Below, one piece after another: positions 8,423-16,317 of a stretch of 64,000 nucleotides of DNA. The position numbers were made by a program, and so were the translations under genes. The notes below the pieces were generated by a model, which did no database searches, had not been told where the DNA came from, and saw only the letters and a program-made list of their open reading frames with translations. Origin of the DNA: GCA-2737725 sp965229355 (GTDB lineage: Bacteria; Pseudomonadota; Alphaproteobacteria; Rhodospirillales; Rhodospirillaceae). Positions within the stretch are counted from its first letter, which is position 1. Each line of letters opens with the position of its first letter. Where the stretch lies: NCBI GenBank assembly GCA_965229355.1, contig OZ245869.1, forward strand, positions 1,364,001 through 1,428,000, read 5' to 3'.

Positions 8423-9663
8423 TCCGCATTATCTTATATGTGGCAGCCCTGGTTGTTGCCGTTCTAACAGCGGTTTGGTTTGCCAACACGCCCGGTGAAG
8501 TGACGGTAATTTGGCGTGGCTGGCGGATGGATACATCCGTTGCGATCTTGCTGTTGTTGATCACGCTGACCGTGTTGGCTGTACTGGCCATTGCAAAAAT
8601 AATCGCGGTTATTCGCGGGACGGCAAAAGGATTTGCAGCAAGCCGCCGTGAGCGACGTATCGACCAAGGGATTAAAGCGCTGGGATATGGCTTTGCCGCA
8701 GCTCACGCTGGCCAACCTGTTGCTGCGCGCAAATACGCCAAAGAAGCGAGTGCTTTACTGAATGGCAATGCCGCAACGCACATGCTGCAAGCGCAAGCCG
8801 CACATGTAAATGATGATGCGGCAGCCTTGCGCAATGTTGCATTGAACTTGCTTGAGCACCCTGAAACCGAGCTGGCGGCACTGCGCGATCTGGCTTTGCG
8901 GGCGCAAGCTGAAGGCGACATTGTGGGTGCGTTGAATTACGCAAAGCGCGCGATTGCACGCCGCGATGCGCCGCGCTGGGCGATTGAGATGGCGTTGAAT
9001 TTGGACATCGCGCAAGGCCGCTGGACCGAAGCTTTAAGTGTGCTCGAAAGCAAGCAGGCCAAAGATCAGTACAGCGCTGATGAATACAAAAAGCTGAAAG
9101 GCGCGGTTCTCACTGCAAGTGCCGAGCAAGCTTTAAACCAAGGTGATGCGAAGCTGGCCGAGACCCAATCTAAGAAGGCGATTGATTTAGGTGCTGGTGA
9201 ACGCGCCCTGGTGGCTCATGCCCGCGCCCTGCAAATGCAGGGAAATAGCAGGGGCGGCGTGAGAGATATGGAGAAAGCGTGGAAAACAAATCCGTCATCT
9301 GGGTTGCTGCGCGCCTACCTGGAATTGCTGAGCGACGAACCGCCACTAGAGCAAACGCGCCGGGTTGAGAAACTGATCGCCGACAACGCCGATCACCCCG
9401 AAAGCCGTTTGGCGTTGGCCGAGGTGTCTTTAAAAGCAAAACTATGGGGCCAAGCGCGCAATCGCCTGTCACCTTTATTGGGGGATGACGTGCCGCGCGA
9501 CTTACATGCCCGTGCCGCCATTTTAATGGCTGAACTTGAAACAGCAGAGCGCAACGACCCGGTTGCCGGTGCCTTATGGCTGAAACGTGCGCTGGATCGC
9601 ACCACACCGGCTGCGATTATCGCAGCCACGCCAAAGTCGGTTAGCGATATTTTGCAGCCGTAG
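8419..9663 (+). CDS. hemY: HemY family protein, membrane-anchored TPR
   Basis: This 414-residue protein matches the HemY_N family of proteobacteria, not protoporphyrinogen oxidase. Two transmembrane helices lie at about residues 1-21 and 40-65, separated by the GEVTVIWRGWRMDTS segment typical of the family. The rest is a chain of alpha-helical TPR-like repeats rich in Ala and Leu. It overlaps the HemD-Mic60 gene by 4 nt (ATGA), so the two are probably translationally coupled. The family is linked by gene context to haem synthesis and envelope organisation, but its biochemical role is unknown. Its 3' end overlaps the convergent dipeptidase gene by 23 bp. Confidence 0.92.
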   Translation: MIRIILYVAALVVAVLTAVWFANTPGEVTVIWRGWRMDTSVAILLLLITLTVLAVLAIAKIIAVIRGTAKGFAASRRERRIDQGIKALGYGFAAAHAGQPVAARKYAKEASALLNGNAATHMLQAQAAHVNDDAAALRNVALNLLEHPETELAALRDLALRAQAEGDIVGALNYAKRAIARRDAPRWAIEMALNLDIAQGRWTEALSVLESKQAKDQYSADEYKKLKGAVLTASAEQALNQGDAKLAETQSKKAIDLGAGERALVAHARALQMQGNSRGGVRDMEKAWKTNPSSGLLRAYLELLSDEPPLEQTRRVEKLIADNADHPESRLALAEVSLKAKLWGQARNRLSPLLGDDVPRDLHARAAILMAELETAERNDPVAGALWLKRALDRTTPAAIIAATPKSVSDILQP

Positions 9664-10243
9664 CGGCAGCGTGCGCTTTCATGTCTGCAGACATCATGGG
9701 CTGGGCAAGCTCACTATCGCTTAAGACAGGATAGACGCCGCGCGGACGAAAGAGCTGGTAGTGCCACCACTCGTTACTGAAAAAGTCCCAACCAGCAGCA
9801 CTCATTATTCCGAGCAGCAAGAGCCGGTTGCGCTGGCCTTCCACTGAAATCTCGGTGTTGGCGTGATGCGACAATGGCGTGAAGGCATCAAAGCCTGTGC
9901 CCATATCAAGTTCGCGACCCGCACCATCAATCAGCGTTAAGTCTACGGCAGCACCCATAGAATGCGGTGAACCACGCTTTGGATCGGCTAAAAAATCAGG
10001 ATCGGGTGTGTGAGCCCACAGCGCCCACTGGGCTTCGGACGGTCGAAAGGCATCGAATATTTTGAATCTTAAGCCATGGGGCTTGGCGAGCGCGATGGCG
10101 CGCTTTAGTAACGCTGCAGCATCGACATGCAAATAGCAGCCCGGACGGCTATAGACTGGTTTTCCGGTAAAATTGTCGGATGTGGCATAAGCGATGTAGA
10201 ATTCCACATCGTAATCTGACTTTGTAATCTCAACGAGCGACAT
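9641..10243 (-). CDS. D-alanyl-D-alanine dipeptidase, peptidase M15D (VanX/DdpX-like)
   Basis: This zinc peptidase of about 200 residues likely hydrolyses D-Ala-D-Ala during cell-wall recycling. It has the SPHSMGAAVDLTL motif with His and Asp zinc ligands, the EWWHY motif with the catalytic Glu and third ligand His, and the FDAFRPSEAQ arginine segment. I see no signal peptide, which fits cytoplasmic VanX/DdpX enzymes. I chose ATG 10243 because the family usually begins MxLVEI. In-frame GTG 10288 and codons near a GGAGGTG stretch would lengthen it by up to 15 residues. It diverges from tsaB. The family call is firm; a role in glycopeptide resistance is not implied. Confidence 0.9.
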   Translation of the reverse strand: MSLVEITKSDYDVEFYIAYATSDNFTGKPVYSRPGCYLHVDAAALLKRAIALAKPHGLRFKIFDAFRPSEAQWALWAHTPDPDFLADPKRGSPHSMGAAVDLTLIDGAGRELDMGTGFDAFTPLSHHANTEISVEGQRNRLLLLGIMSAAGWDFFSNEWWHYQLFRPRGVYPVLSDSELAQPMMSADMKAHAAATAAKYR

Positions 10244-10333
10244 GTCTTTCACGCCAGCCTTCAAATCTGTTCGTGTCTTCACCTCCACTCAACATGCATC
10301 AGCCGCGCGGCTAACTCAATTAAAAGCACATCG

Positions 10334-10996
10334 ATGAAAATCTTAGCGTTCGATACATCGCTTGGCGCCTGCACCGTTGGCCTATGGGCTGATGGCCAAC
10401 TGCTAACCAACGAAAGTGTGGTCATGACGCAAGGTCATGCTGAAGCGCTGATGCCCATGATTGAACGCGCGATGACAAAAGCTGAAATGACGTATGCTGA
10501 TTTAGACCGCATTGCCGTCACAGTGGGGCCTGGCTCATTCACCGGCTTACGTGTGGGCATTGCGACGGCACGCGGGTTGGCGATGGCCACACAAAAGCCA
10601 GCGATTGGCATTACAACAACAGAAGCATTGGCTGCGGGCGTAAAAGATCCCCAAGCATCTATTTTATCTGTGATCGACAGCAAACGTGGAGACGTGTTTG
10701 CACAACTGTTTGATCAAACTGGTCAGGCGCAATCTGATGTCGTGAATATTCCTGATGGGGAGTTAAATGCGCTTTGTGGCGCGGCATCGCTGATGGTCGT
10801 GGGCGATGCCCGTGATCGCGCCATTGCTGTTTTGGGCGCAAGCGCCCGAGCATCAACCGCGCCAGATATCTGCGACATTGCGGCCTTGGCGCAGTTAGCC
10901 GCAACCCGCGCGCCCGATGCCCAAGGCCCAACACCCGTTTATGTCCGCGCACCTGATGTGACGTTGTCGCCGACAGGCGGATTACTGCGACCTTGA
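10334..10996 (+). CDS. tsaB: tRNA threonylcarbamoyladenosine biosynthesis protein TsaB
   Basis: TsaB is the non-catalytic partner of TsaD in t6A37 synthesis. The 220-residue protein begins MKILAFDTSLGACTVGLW and has the ASKHA-fold segment VGPGSFTGLRVGIATARGLA at about residues 65-84, both diagnostic. It carries the QGHAEALMPMI helix used for TsaD contact in other species. The gene is followed after one base by rimI, the usual tsaB-rimI pair. TsaD itself is encoded about 6 kb upstream on the other strand. Confidence 0.95.
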   Translation: MKILAFDTSLGACTVGLWADGQLLTNESVVMTQGHAEALMPMIERAMTKAEMTYADLDRIAVTVGPGSFTGLRVGIATARGLAMATQKPAIGITTTEALAAGVKDPQASILSVIDSKRGDVFAQLFDQTGQAQSDVVNIPDGELNALCGAASLMVVGDARDRAIAVLGASARASTAPDICDIAALAQLAATRAPDAQGPTPVYVRAPDVTLSPTGGLLRP

Positions 10997-10997
10997 T

Positions 10998-11432
10998 ATG
11001 AACATGAACAACGCAGAGATCATCGTCACCAAGGATGCCGCTTTGTTAGCGCGATTACATGCATTGAGTTTTGACGATGCGTGGAGCGAAGTATTCTTTG
11101 AGGCGATGTTGAACCAGATGGGTGTGACAGCGCTGTCTACGCCCGACGGTTTTATCTTGATGCGTTGTATCGCGGGCGAAGGCGAAGTTTTGACAATTGC
11201 TGTTGACCCTGCACATCGCGGACAAGGTTTAGGTTATCGATTATTAGAAGCGGGTTTGGTTTTATCGTTGGCTCATGCGGTCACACGTTGTTTTTTAGAA
11301 GTCGCTAAAAACAACGCACCCGCCATCGCGATATATAAAAAAGCAGGCTTTACCCAAATCGCTGAGCGCAAAAACTATTACCATCGCGGCGATCAGAAAA
11401 TTGATGCGCTGGTGATGGAGTGGCTGAAATGA
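10998..11432 (+). CDS. rimI: Ribosomal-protein-alanine N-acetyltransferase RimI-like
   Basis: This 144-residue GNAT enzyme probably acetylates the N-terminus of ribosomal protein S18. The acetyl-CoA-binding motif A reads VDPAHRGQGLGYRLLEAGL at about residues 74-92. LEVAKNNAPAIAIYKKAGF matches the RimI hallmark with the conserved Asn and Tyr. The ATG lies one base after the tsaB stop codon, so the pair should be co-transcribed. Substrate assignment rests on this context and on the family. Confidence 0.9.
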   Translation: MNMNNAEIIVTKDAALLARLHALSFDDAWSEVFFEAMLNQMGVTALSTPDGFILMRCIAGEGEVLTIAVDPAHRGQGLGYRLLEAGLVLSLAHAVTRCFLEVAKNNAPAIAIYKKAGFTQIAERKNYYHRGDQKIDALVMEWLK

Positions 11433-11484
11433 TGATGGGATTTAAATGATCGCGAGATGGTGCAACTAAATCGTGTGCTAAGCG

Positions 11485-11739
11485 TTACACTCTCTTGATC
11501 GTGAGAATATGCGCAAATGCATGATCCGTTTGTAAGGCATTCTCAGGGACAAGGGAGAGAACCTCATGACCATGCGCCACGACGGAACGCGGAACATTGT
11601 CGAGCGGCTCAATTCCTTTCAACCGCACAGTCACAATACTGCCCGTCGGCTTTTTCTCTAACATCAGTTTTGTTTTGACGAAGGTGATGGGACACACGTC
11701 GGACGTGATATCGAGATCGTATTTCGCGTTTTCATTCAT
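11485..11739 (-). CDS. TusA/SirA-like sulfur carrier protein
   Basis: This 84-residue protein has the TusA-family fold signature: an N-terminal LDITSDVCPITFVKTKLML, in which the Cys-Pro pair supplies the sulfur-carrying cysteine, at about residues 16-17. TusA-like proteins relay persulfide sulfur to tRNA thiolation, molybdopterin synthesis or redox pathways. The conserved C-terminal AHGHEVLS segment is also present. It converges on rimI and diverges from mucR. Which pathway it serves cannot be told from the neighbours. Confidence 0.85.
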   Translation of the reverse strand: MNENAKYDLDITSDVCPITFVKTKLMLEKKPTGSIVTVRLKGIEPLDNVPRSVVAHGHEVLSLVPENALQTDHAFAHILTIKRV

Positions 11740-11856
11740 GACGTAGCAGCTTAATTTTCGGGATCACGGTTTTATTTGAATCGACGCAAATTGTTGAATG
11801 CAATGTGCGTTCAAATTATACGAACAAATATAACCTCAAAAACAATCGAGGACACA

Positions 11857-12267
11857 ATGGCCGCCGAAAATTCCCAAGATATATTATCGCTGACGAGCCA
11901 AATCGTCGCGGCGCACGTTGCTAACAATACGGTGGGAATGGAAGAGCTGCCGAAGTTGATTCAAGACGTGCACCGCGCGCTCATTTCGGTGTCTGAAGGT
12001 GGCAGTGTCGAGCGCCCCGAGCCCGCAGTGGCGGTGAAAAAATCCATCACACCGGAATACATTGTGTGCTTGGAAGACGGCAAAAAGCTGAAAATGCTAA
12101 AGCGTCATCTTCGCACATCATACGATATGACCCCGGAAGAATACCGTCAGCGCTGGGGCCTGCCTCATGATTACCCGATGGTCGCCCCGAATTACGCAAA
12201 GCGCCGCTCTAGCCTGGCCAAACAAATCGGGTTGGGCGTTAAGGGACGCAAACGCCGAAAGGGCTGA
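11857..12267 (+). CDS. mucR: MucR/Ros family zinc-finger transcriptional regulator
   Basis: The 136-residue protein matches MucR/Ros, an alphaproteobacterial DNA-binding regulator of exopolysaccharide, motility and cell-cycle genes. The N-terminal helix ILSLTSQIVAAHVANNTV is the oligomerisation region. The Ros-type zinc finger lies at about residues 66-95, with Cys, Asp and two His ligands around IVCLEDGKKLKMLKRHLR. The WGLPHDYPMVAPNYAKRR segment that follows is highly conserved. ATG 11857 is chosen because a GAGG box lies 5 bases upstream and the family starts MAxENSQ. Autoregulation is common in the family but no operator is proven here. Confidence 0.95.
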   Translation: MAAENSQDILSLTSQIVAAHVANNTVGMEELPKLIQDVHRALISVSEGGSVERPEPAVAVKKSITPEYIVCLEDGKKLKMLKRHLRTSYDMTPEEYRQRWGLPHDYPMVAPNYAKRRSSLAKQIGLGVKGRKRRKG

Positions 12268-12271
12268 AAAG

Positions 12272-12295
12272 CTTAAAATCGGCCACTTAAAATCG
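12272..12295. repeat. 10-bp direct repeat just after mucR
   Basis: CTTAAAATCG occurs at 12272-12281 and again at 12286-12295, with a period of 14 bp. The first copy begins 5 bp after the mucR stop codon. It fits the wider pattern of short duplications at gene 3' ends. Confidence 0.6.
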
Positions 12296-12303
12296 ACTAT
12301 CGG

Positions 12304-12333
12304 ATATGGAGCCGTTTTGAACCGGCCCCATAT
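12304..12333. other. Hairpin in the mucR-fur intergenic region
   Basis: ATATGG (12304-12309) can pair with CCATAT (12328-12333), and GCCG (12311-12314) with CGGC (12323-12326). No T-run follows on either strand, so this is not a clear intrinsic terminator. A TATATATAAAG stretch at 12344-12354 lies between it and fur and may be part of a promoter. Confidence 0.4.
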
Positions 12334-12473
12334 ATCAATCAGCTATATATAAAGGTACGTATTGAGCGCTTTTATCGGGCGAGCCCCAACATTATGATGG
12401 GCGCTGCTGATGGATGGCGGTTCTGGCTATAAAGTGCCGGGCTGTGAGACACGGCCTGGGGAGAGATTGAGTG

Positions 12474-12929
12474 ATGCAACAGAGCGAAACAAGTATGACA
12501 TCTCGTATCGAAACACGGTGCGTGGATAAGGGCATGAAAATGACTGAACAGCGCCGCGTGATCGCGCGCGTTTTGTCAGCGGCCGCAGACCATCCGGATG
12601 TCGAAGAAGTTCATCGCCGCTCGATTGAAGTGGACCCACGCATCAGCATCGCCACCGTTTACAGAACGGTACGCTTGTTTGAAGAGTCAGGCATCGTCAA
12701 ACGCCATGATTTCGGAGACGGCCGTGCGCGCTATGAACCTGCGCCGGAAAATCATCATGATCACTTAATTGATGTTCACACCGGCAAAGTGATCGAATTT
12801 CGCAACGACGATATCGAACGTCTGCAGCATGAAGTGGCTAAGGCCTATGGCTATCGCCTGGTCGGCCACCGTCTGGAATTGTTCGTGGAGCCCTTGGACC
12901 GTCCGGCCAAGACCGCAACAGAACAATAA
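12474..12929 (+). CDS. fur: Fur family metalloregulator (Fur/Mur type)
   Basis: This 151-residue repressor has a winged-helix domain (KMTEQRRVIARVL, then ISIATVYRTVRLFEESGIV) and a metal-binding C-terminal half with ENHHDHLI. The usual CxxC after HHDH is replaced by LIDVHTG, so the structural zinc cysteines are absent. Alphaproteobacterial Fur/Mur proteins are known to lack them, and some respond to manganese or haem status. The start is ATG 12474, 8 bases after a GGGGAGAG box; GTG 12471 is adjacent and possible. Target regulon and metal cannot be told from sequence. A 14-bp direct repeat spans the stop codon. Confidence 0.9.
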   Translation: MQQSETSMTSRIETRCVDKGMKMTEQRRVIARVLSAAADHPDVEEVHRRSIEVDPRISIATVYRTVRLFEESGIVKRHDFGDGRARYEPAPENHHDHLIDVHTGKVIEFRNDDIERLQHEVAKAYGYRLVGHRLELFVEPLDRPAKTATEQ

Positions 12930-12953
12930 CAAGATCGCTACAGAACAATAACA
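12918..12953. repeat. Exact 14-bp direct repeat over the fur stop codon
   Basis: ACAGAACAATAACA occurs at 12918-12931 and, identically, at 12940-12953, with a period of 22 bp. The first copy contains the last two codons and the TAA of fur. It is the cleanest exact case of the stop-proximal duplications in this window. Confidence 0.8.
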
Positions 12954-12992
12954 CAACAGATTGTGTCTTTTGCGTTATACCATTGCGACAGA

Positions 12993-13031
12993 AGGGGCAT
13001 GCCTTATAAGGTCCGCCTTAATAATGCCCCT
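12993..13031. promoter_or_regulatory. Inverted repeat in the olsB leader
   Basis: AGGGGCAT (12993-13000) is the exact reverse complement of ATGCCCCT (13024-13031). The 23-base loop contains the palindrome CCTTATAAGG (13002-13011). The structure ends 45 bp before olsB. It lacks a T-run, so an operator or mRNA leader is more likely than a terminator. Function is unknown. Confidence 0.45.
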
Positions 13032-13076
13032 GTGCCATGGTCTTGGGGGCCATTCGTACTCACATAATGGGGTGTC

Positions 13077-13928
13077 ATGACGGTATTTCAGTCCTCCCCG
13101 ATATCGCAGCCGGCCAACGGTTTATTTACGGCCACTGAATTCAAGCCACTGACGGCTGGGCATCAAGTCCTTCGTTTGGCTGAGAATTCTGCGGATATCG
13201 AAGCGGCGCAACGTTTACGTTACCGGGTTTTCTACGAGGAATTGGGTGCTCACCCGTCGGCTGAAACAGCCGCCACGCGCATGGATGTCGATCAATTTGA
13301 CGGCGTCTGCGAGCACTTAATTGTCGAGGATATGTCCCAACCCGTGGGGCAACGCGTGGTCGGCACATACCGTTTCATGCGCCGTGAACATGCGGCAATT
13401 GCAGGCGGTTTTTACACCGCTGCGGAATTCGACATCAGCCCAATCACCAACCGCGACGGCGCGGTGATGGAACTGGGCCGCTCATGCGTTGATATCGGCT
13501 ACCGTGATCGCAATACGATGCAATTGTTGTGGCGCGGCATTGCTGAATACGTGATGCAGCATAACATTGAAGTGATGTTCGGTTGCGGCAGCTTATCGGG
13601 GACCGACCCTGATAAGCATGCGTTGGCTTTATCGTACCTGCACTACAATCACTTACCGCCTGAAGAGCTGCGCGTGCGTGCATTGCCCGAGCGTTATGTG
13701 GAAATGCGCCGTGTGAACCCGGAAAGCATTGATGCGCGTCGCGCACTTGTGGCTTTGCCGCCACTGTTAAAGGGTTATTTGCGCGCTGGTGCCTTCATTG
13801 GCGAAGGTGCGGTGATCGATAAACAGTTCAACACCATCGACTTGTGCGTGATCGTGAAGACTGACTTGATCACGGGCCGCTACACACGCCACTATGACCT
13901 TGGCCAAGGCGAGACCAAGGGCAACTAA
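13077..13928 (+). CDS. olsB: L-ornithine N-alpha-acyltransferase OlsB
   Basis: OlsB transfers a 3-hydroxyacyl chain from ACP to ornithine, the first step of ornithine-lipid synthesis. The 283-residue protein shows the family pattern: QRLRYRVFYEELGA near residue 44, DVDQFDGVCEHLIVED, VGTYRFMRR, then VMELGRSCV, and later FGCGSLSGTDP. These match the GNAT-like acyltransferase group of OlsB and haemolysin-type acyltransferases. A GGGGTG box lies just before the ATG. The lyso-lipid acyltransferase gene follows after 14 bp, as in many alphaproteobacteria. In some rhizobia olsB responds to phosphate starvation; I see no clear Pho box here. Confidence 0.93.
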   Translation: MTVFQSSPISQPANGLFTATEFKPLTAGHQVLRLAENSADIEAAQRLRYRVFYEELGAHPSAETAATRMDVDQFDGVCEHLIVEDMSQPVGQRVVGTYRFMRREHAAIAGGFYTAAEFDISPITNRDGAVMELGRSCVDIGYRDRNTMQLLWRGIAEYVMQHNIEVMFGCGSLSGTDPDKHALALSYLHYNHLPPEELRVRALPERYVEMRRVNPESIDARRALVALPPLLKGYLRAGAFIGEGAVIDKQFNTIDLCVIVKTDLITGRYTRHYDLGQGETKGN

Positions 13929-13942
13929 CTTAAGGCGCGGTT

Positions 13943-14791
13943 TTGAACACGCGGGCTTTAACTTCCGAAATTACGCTGCCGTCAGCGCCGACCTATACGG
14001 CGCTGGCTGTGGTGCGCCTGACGTTCTTCTTAATCTTCACCCTCTTTATCGTGTCGTTCATCGGCATTCTGCGGCTGATGCTTATTGAAACTGCAGGTGT
14101 ACGGCGTGCGTACTACCGCCTGATGTCGCGCGCGCTGGGCTTTGATCTGAAAATCAAAGGCAAGCAAGTGACAGATCGTCCGCTGCTCGTGGTTTGTAAT
14201 CACATCTCGTATCTCGACATTATGGTTGTGGGTGCTGCGGTAAAGGGCGAGTTCATTGCGCGCGGCGATATGGCCGACTGGCCTTTCTTTGGGCTGATGG
14301 CCAAAGCGGGCCGCACGGTGTTCATCGACCGCAAGCGCAGTTCCACCAATGTGGCGCGCGATGCGATTCAAAACCGCCTGGATGAAGGTGGCCGTCTGAT
14401 CATGTTCCCCGAATCGACCTCGGGCGATGGCAACCACATGCTACCGTTCAAAAGTGCCTTGTTCACCGTGGCCGAGCGAACCGTAAATGGAAAACAGGTT
14501 ACGGTTCAGCCCATGTCGATTGCCTATACCAAGTTAAACGGTTTGCCGATTGGGGTGGGCTGGCGATCATTTTACGCCTGGTACGGCGACATGACCTTAG
14601 GCCCGCACCTGTGGCAGGCGATGAAACTGGGCCGGACCACCGTTGAAGTGGAATTCCACGAGCCGGTCACAGCCGACCAAATGGGGGGCCGCAAAGCCTT
14701 AGCCGCCCATTGCCATAAAGTGACCTCGGAAAGCTTTTCCAGGCTTTTATCAGGTCGTTCCAAGGCCTTAGCGCCTATTCACACGTCGTAA
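13943..14791 (+). CDS. olsA: Lyso-ornithine-lipid/1-acylglycerol-3-phosphate acyltransferase (OlsA/PlsC)
   Basis: This 282-residue membrane acyltransferase probably adds the second acyl chain to lyso-ornithine lipid and may also act on lysophosphatidate. A hydrophobic helix lies near residues 21-45. The catalytic HX4D motif appears in NHISYLD at about residues 83-89, and FPESTSGDG is the substrate-binding block III. The start must be TTG 13943, as no ATG or GTG is well placed; AAGG lies 7 bases upstream. Pairing with olsB is the main reason to prefer OlsA over a general PlsC. Confidence 0.85.
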   Translation: MNTRALTSEITLPSAPTYTALAVVRLTFFLIFTLFIVSFIGILRLMLIETAGVRRAYYRLMSRALGFDLKIKGKQVTDRPLLVVCNHISYLDIMVVGAAVKGEFIARGDMADWPFFGLMAKAGRTVFIDRKRSSTNVARDAIQNRLDEGGRLIMFPESTSGDGNHMLPFKSALFTVAERTVNGKQVTVQPMSIAYTKLNGLPIGVGWRSFYAWYGDMTLGPHLWQAMKLGRTTVEVEFHEPVTADQMGGRKALAAHCHKVTSESFSRLLSGRSKALAPIHTS

Positions 14792-14859
14792 AAATTCACG
14801 GTTTTCCACAGGCTTGCTTTGCATTTTGGGGGCCATCCGGGATATACACCGGCCCTCAA

Positions 14860-16284
14860 ATGAGTAACGACACAACCTCACATTCATCGGGGGCACAATC
14901 CCCGGCCACTTCGGCGAAGCGCAAGAAGCTGTTCATCAAAACCTACGGGTGCCAGATGAACGTCTACGACAGCCAGCGCATGGCCGACGTATTGGCCCCG
15001 CAAGGGTTCACCACCACTGACACGCCTGATGATGCGGACATGGTGATTTTGAACACCTGCCACATCCGCGAAAAAGCTGCCGAGAAAGTGTTCTCGGACT
15101 TGGGCCGTATTCGCCCGCTCAAAGAAACCGCACAAGGCAAAGGCAGCGATGTGATGATCGCGGTCGCTGGCTGTGTGGCACAAGCCGAGGGGGCCGAAAT
15201 TACCGCGCGCGCGCCGTACGTTGATATCGTGCTGGGGCCGCAGACGTATCATCGCTTGCCAGAATTGGTCGCCCGCGCCAGCCGTGCGCGCGCCATGAGC
15301 AACGGCCGCGAAAAAATCTCAATCATCGATACAGAATTTCCGGCCGAGCCGAAGTTCGACCACCTCCCACCGCCGCGCGCGGAAGGACCCACTGCATTTT
15401 TATCGGTGCAAGAAGGCTGCGATAAATTCTGCACCTACTGCGTTGTGCCTTATACGCGTGGTGCTGAATTCTCGCGCCCTGTCGCTGATGTGTTGCGTGA
15501 GGCGCGTGGTTTGGTTGCAGCAGGTGTGCGCGAAATCACGCTGCTGGGCCAGAACGTGAATGCGTATCACGGTGAAGCTGACGGCCACGTCACATGGGGC
15601 TTGGGCCGCATGATCCGCGCGCTGGCTGAAATCGACGGTTTGGCACGCATTCGCTACACCACATCGCACCCGAGCGACATGGACAGCGACCTGATTGCAG
15701 CGCACGGCGATGTGCCGCAACTGATGCCGATGCTGCATCTGCCCGTTCAATCGGGCGCTGACCGCATTTTGCATGAGATGAATCGTAATCACACACGCGA
15801 TGACTACCGCCGCGTGATCGAGAAATTACGCCGTCATCGCCCAGACTTGGTTCTGTCATCGGACTTTATTGTGGGCTTCCCCGGTGAGACCGACCAAGAA
15901 TTTGCCGACACGATGGATTTGGTGCGTGAGATCACATTCACGCAGTCGTATTCGTTTAAGTACAGCAAACGCCCCGGCACACCGGCGGCTGCGATGAAAA
16001 AACAAGTGCCGGATGATGTGAGTTCTGCGCGCTTGGCTGCGTTACAAGAGTTGTTGGATCAACAACTGCGCGCTTTTAATGCGTCTTGTTTAGGTCGCAC
16101 GATGGATGTGCTGCTGACCAATCCGGGCCGGAACCCTGGCCAAATGGGTGGCCGCAGCCCCTATTTGCAAGCGATTCACGTGAATGCGCCCGCATCATTG
16201 TTGGGCCAGATCGTGCCGGTGCGCATCACCACGCAAGAGTCTTACAGCTTGGGTGCGGAACTTTGTGATGCAAAAGTCGCTTAA
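14860..16284 (+). CDS. miaB: tRNA-2-methylthio-N6-dimethylallyladenosine synthase MiaB
   Basis: MiaB is a radical-SAM methylthiotransferase that converts i6A37 to ms2i6A37 in tRNA. The N-terminal UPF0004 domain has KTYGCQMNVYDS (Cys at about residue 31), NTCHIREKA and VAGCVAQ, whose cysteines hold the second 4Fe-4S cluster. The radical-SAM cluster motif is CDKFCTYCVVPYTRG near residue 187. A C-terminal TRAM domain follows. Length, 474 residues, is typical. It heads a run with phoH, ybeY, corC and lnt, a common alphaproteobacterial order. Confidence 0.97.
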   Translation: MSNDTTSHSSGAQSPATSAKRKKLFIKTYGCQMNVYDSQRMADVLAPQGFTTTDTPDDADMVILNTCHIREKAAEKVFSDLGRIRPLKETAQGKGSDVMIAVAGCVAQAEGAEITARAPYVDIVLGPQTYHRLPELVARASRARAMSNGREKISIIDTEFPAEPKFDHLPPPRAEGPTAFLSVQEGCDKFCTYCVVPYTRGAEFSRPVADVLREARGLVAAGVREITLLGQNVNAYHGEADGHVTWGLGRMIRALAEIDGLARIRYTTSHPSDMDSDLIAAHGDVPQLMPMLHLPVQSGADRILHEMNRNHTRDDYRRVIEKLRRHRPDLVLSSDFIVGFPGETDQEFADTMDLVREITFTQSYSFKYSKRPGTPAAAMKKQVPDDVSSARLAALQELLDQQLRAFNASCLGRTMDVLLTNPGRNPGQMGGRSPYLQAIHVNAPASLLGQIVPVRITTQESYSLGAELCDAKVA

Positions 16285-16317
16285 TATGCAGGCGCAACGT
16301 TCAAGGACATTAACACA

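Noticed and set aside
8419..9663. Protoporphyrinogen oxidase
   Set aside because: The HemY name is shared, but this protein has the HemY_N membrane segment and TPR-like helices and no FAD motif.
9641..10243. Glycopeptide-resistance (VanX) determinant
   Set aside because: The enzyme family fits, but no VanA/VanH-like ligase or dehydrogenase lies nearby; a wall-recycling role is more likely.
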